35,922 nt of DNA, taken from positions 1 to 35,922 of the forward strand of contig JAUMVG010000035.1 of the NCBI GenBank assembly GCA_030530315.1. The letters run 5' to 3'. The notes beneath the pieces are model-generated. The model was not told where the DNA came from, did not search any database, and was given only the letters and a program-made list of their open reading frames with translations. Shown here in pieces: positions 35,654 through 35,922 of this stretch. The position numbers were made by a program, and so were the translations under genes. The DNA comes from Clostridia bacterium (GTDB taxonomy: Bacteria > Bacillota > Clostridia > Christensenellales > Aristaeellaceae). Position 1 is the stretch's first letter, and each line of letters opens with the position of its first letter.

Positions 35654-35872
35654 TCAGAATCCTTCGATGGCGCTGACATAGTCCTCATAGGAGAAGCTCT
35701 GCATCAGCAGGGCTTTGTCCTTGTATTGAAGCAGGCAGGTCGGCAGCGAGCGGATCCCCAGCCGCGCCGCGTATGAAAGGTCATTTTGAAGGGCGGCTTC
35801 CGCCGTGCCATCGGTGTAATGTTGTTCAAACAGCGCTTTGTCTATGCCTGTTTGATTGACTATATCCAGGGT
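35654..35872 (-). pseudogene. C-terminal fragment of a DsbA-family oxidoreductase
   Basis: Seventy-three codons, including the stop at 35654-35656, read TLDIVNQTGIDKALFEQHY, then DGTAEAALQNDLSYAARLGI, RSLPTCLLQYKDKALLMQSF and SYEDYVSAIEGF. The RSLPTCLL stretch, with the cis-Pro-like turn before a beta strand, is typical of the C-terminal thioredoxin-fold part of DsbA/FrnE-like proteins. The N-terminal CxxC part is absent: an in-frame TGA at 35873-35875 comes from the repeat TCACGGAAAG that starts at 35875. The gene appears cut by that repeat. Confidence 0.6.
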
Positions 35873-35874
35873 TC

Positions 35875-35884
35875 ATCACGGAAA
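35875..35884. repeat. Further copy of the CTTTCCGTGA repeat end
   Basis: TCACGGAAAG followed by TTGTGGG matches the right end of the element at 21143-21183 (TCACGGAAAG followed by TTGGGGG). It marks the point where the DsbA-like frame is lost. Confidence 0.6.
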
Positions 35885-35922
35885 GTTGTGGGATTGACAG
35901 AAACGAGGTAGACAAAAGGAGC

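Overview
The window looks like a GC-rich chromosome segment from an anaerobic gut-type member of the Clostridia. Reasons: strong AGGAGG-type ribosome binding sites, frequent TTG and GTG starts, the lepA-hemW neighbourhood, a LacI-controlled arabinan locus, a TAXI-type TRAP transporter, CotH/LTD surface proteins, and palindromic intergenic repeats. A Christensenellales-like lineage is my best guess, but nothing here proves it. No rRNA, tRNA, CRISPR array or phage module was seen.

Layout. At 1-740 (minus) is the 5' part of a secreted protein made of His/Cys repeats, interrupted by a TGA codon in place of a conserved Cys. A cellobiose-phosphorylase-like GH94 gene (1071-3503, plus) has its own promoter and a LacI-type operator. 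From 17356 down to 3642 nearly everything is on the minus strand: lepA, a YcxB-like membrane protein, hemW, a secreted anchored PIG-L deacetylase, and then from a promoter near 12100 a cell-envelope cluster: CotH kinase with three lamin-tail domains, VTC-type polyphosphate polymerase, DUF4956 membrane protein, a membrane-anchored lamin-tail protein, an exported SH3-like repeat protein, a Nudix hydrolase and a GNAT acetyltransferase. A long hairpin shared with the GH94 gene closes the cluster.

17781-20931 (plus) encodes a TAXI TRAP receptor and fused permease, separated by a strong hairpin and a nested palindromic repeat. 20932-23246 holds repeat islands, an orphan C-terminal gene fragment and a cytosolic polysaccharide deacetylase.

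32216 down to 23247 (minus) is one apparent arabinan operon: sugar-binding protein, two ABC permeases, secreted endo-arabinanase-like GH43, intracellular GH51 arabinofuranosidase, intracellular GH43 and L-arabinose isomerase. It is transcribed divergently from a LacI-family regulator (32464-33510), with operator-like sites just downstream of the operon promoter. The logic is: cut arabinan outside, import oligosaccharides, release arabinose inside, isomerise it to ribulose; kinase and epimerase genes are not in the window. A glycerophosphodiester phosphodiesterase follows the regulator.

34443-35922 is a decayed end: 105-bp direct repeats carrying hairpins, a flavodoxin-family gene without a start, and a DsbA-family C-terminal fragment whose reading frame ends at a dispersed repeat.

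The most interesting unit is the CotH-VTC-DUF4956-LTD cluster. It pairs a cytosolic polyphosphate-making enzyme with a membrane protein and an apparently extracytoplasmic kinase-like protein. All functional statements come from reading translated motifs by eye; no search was run.
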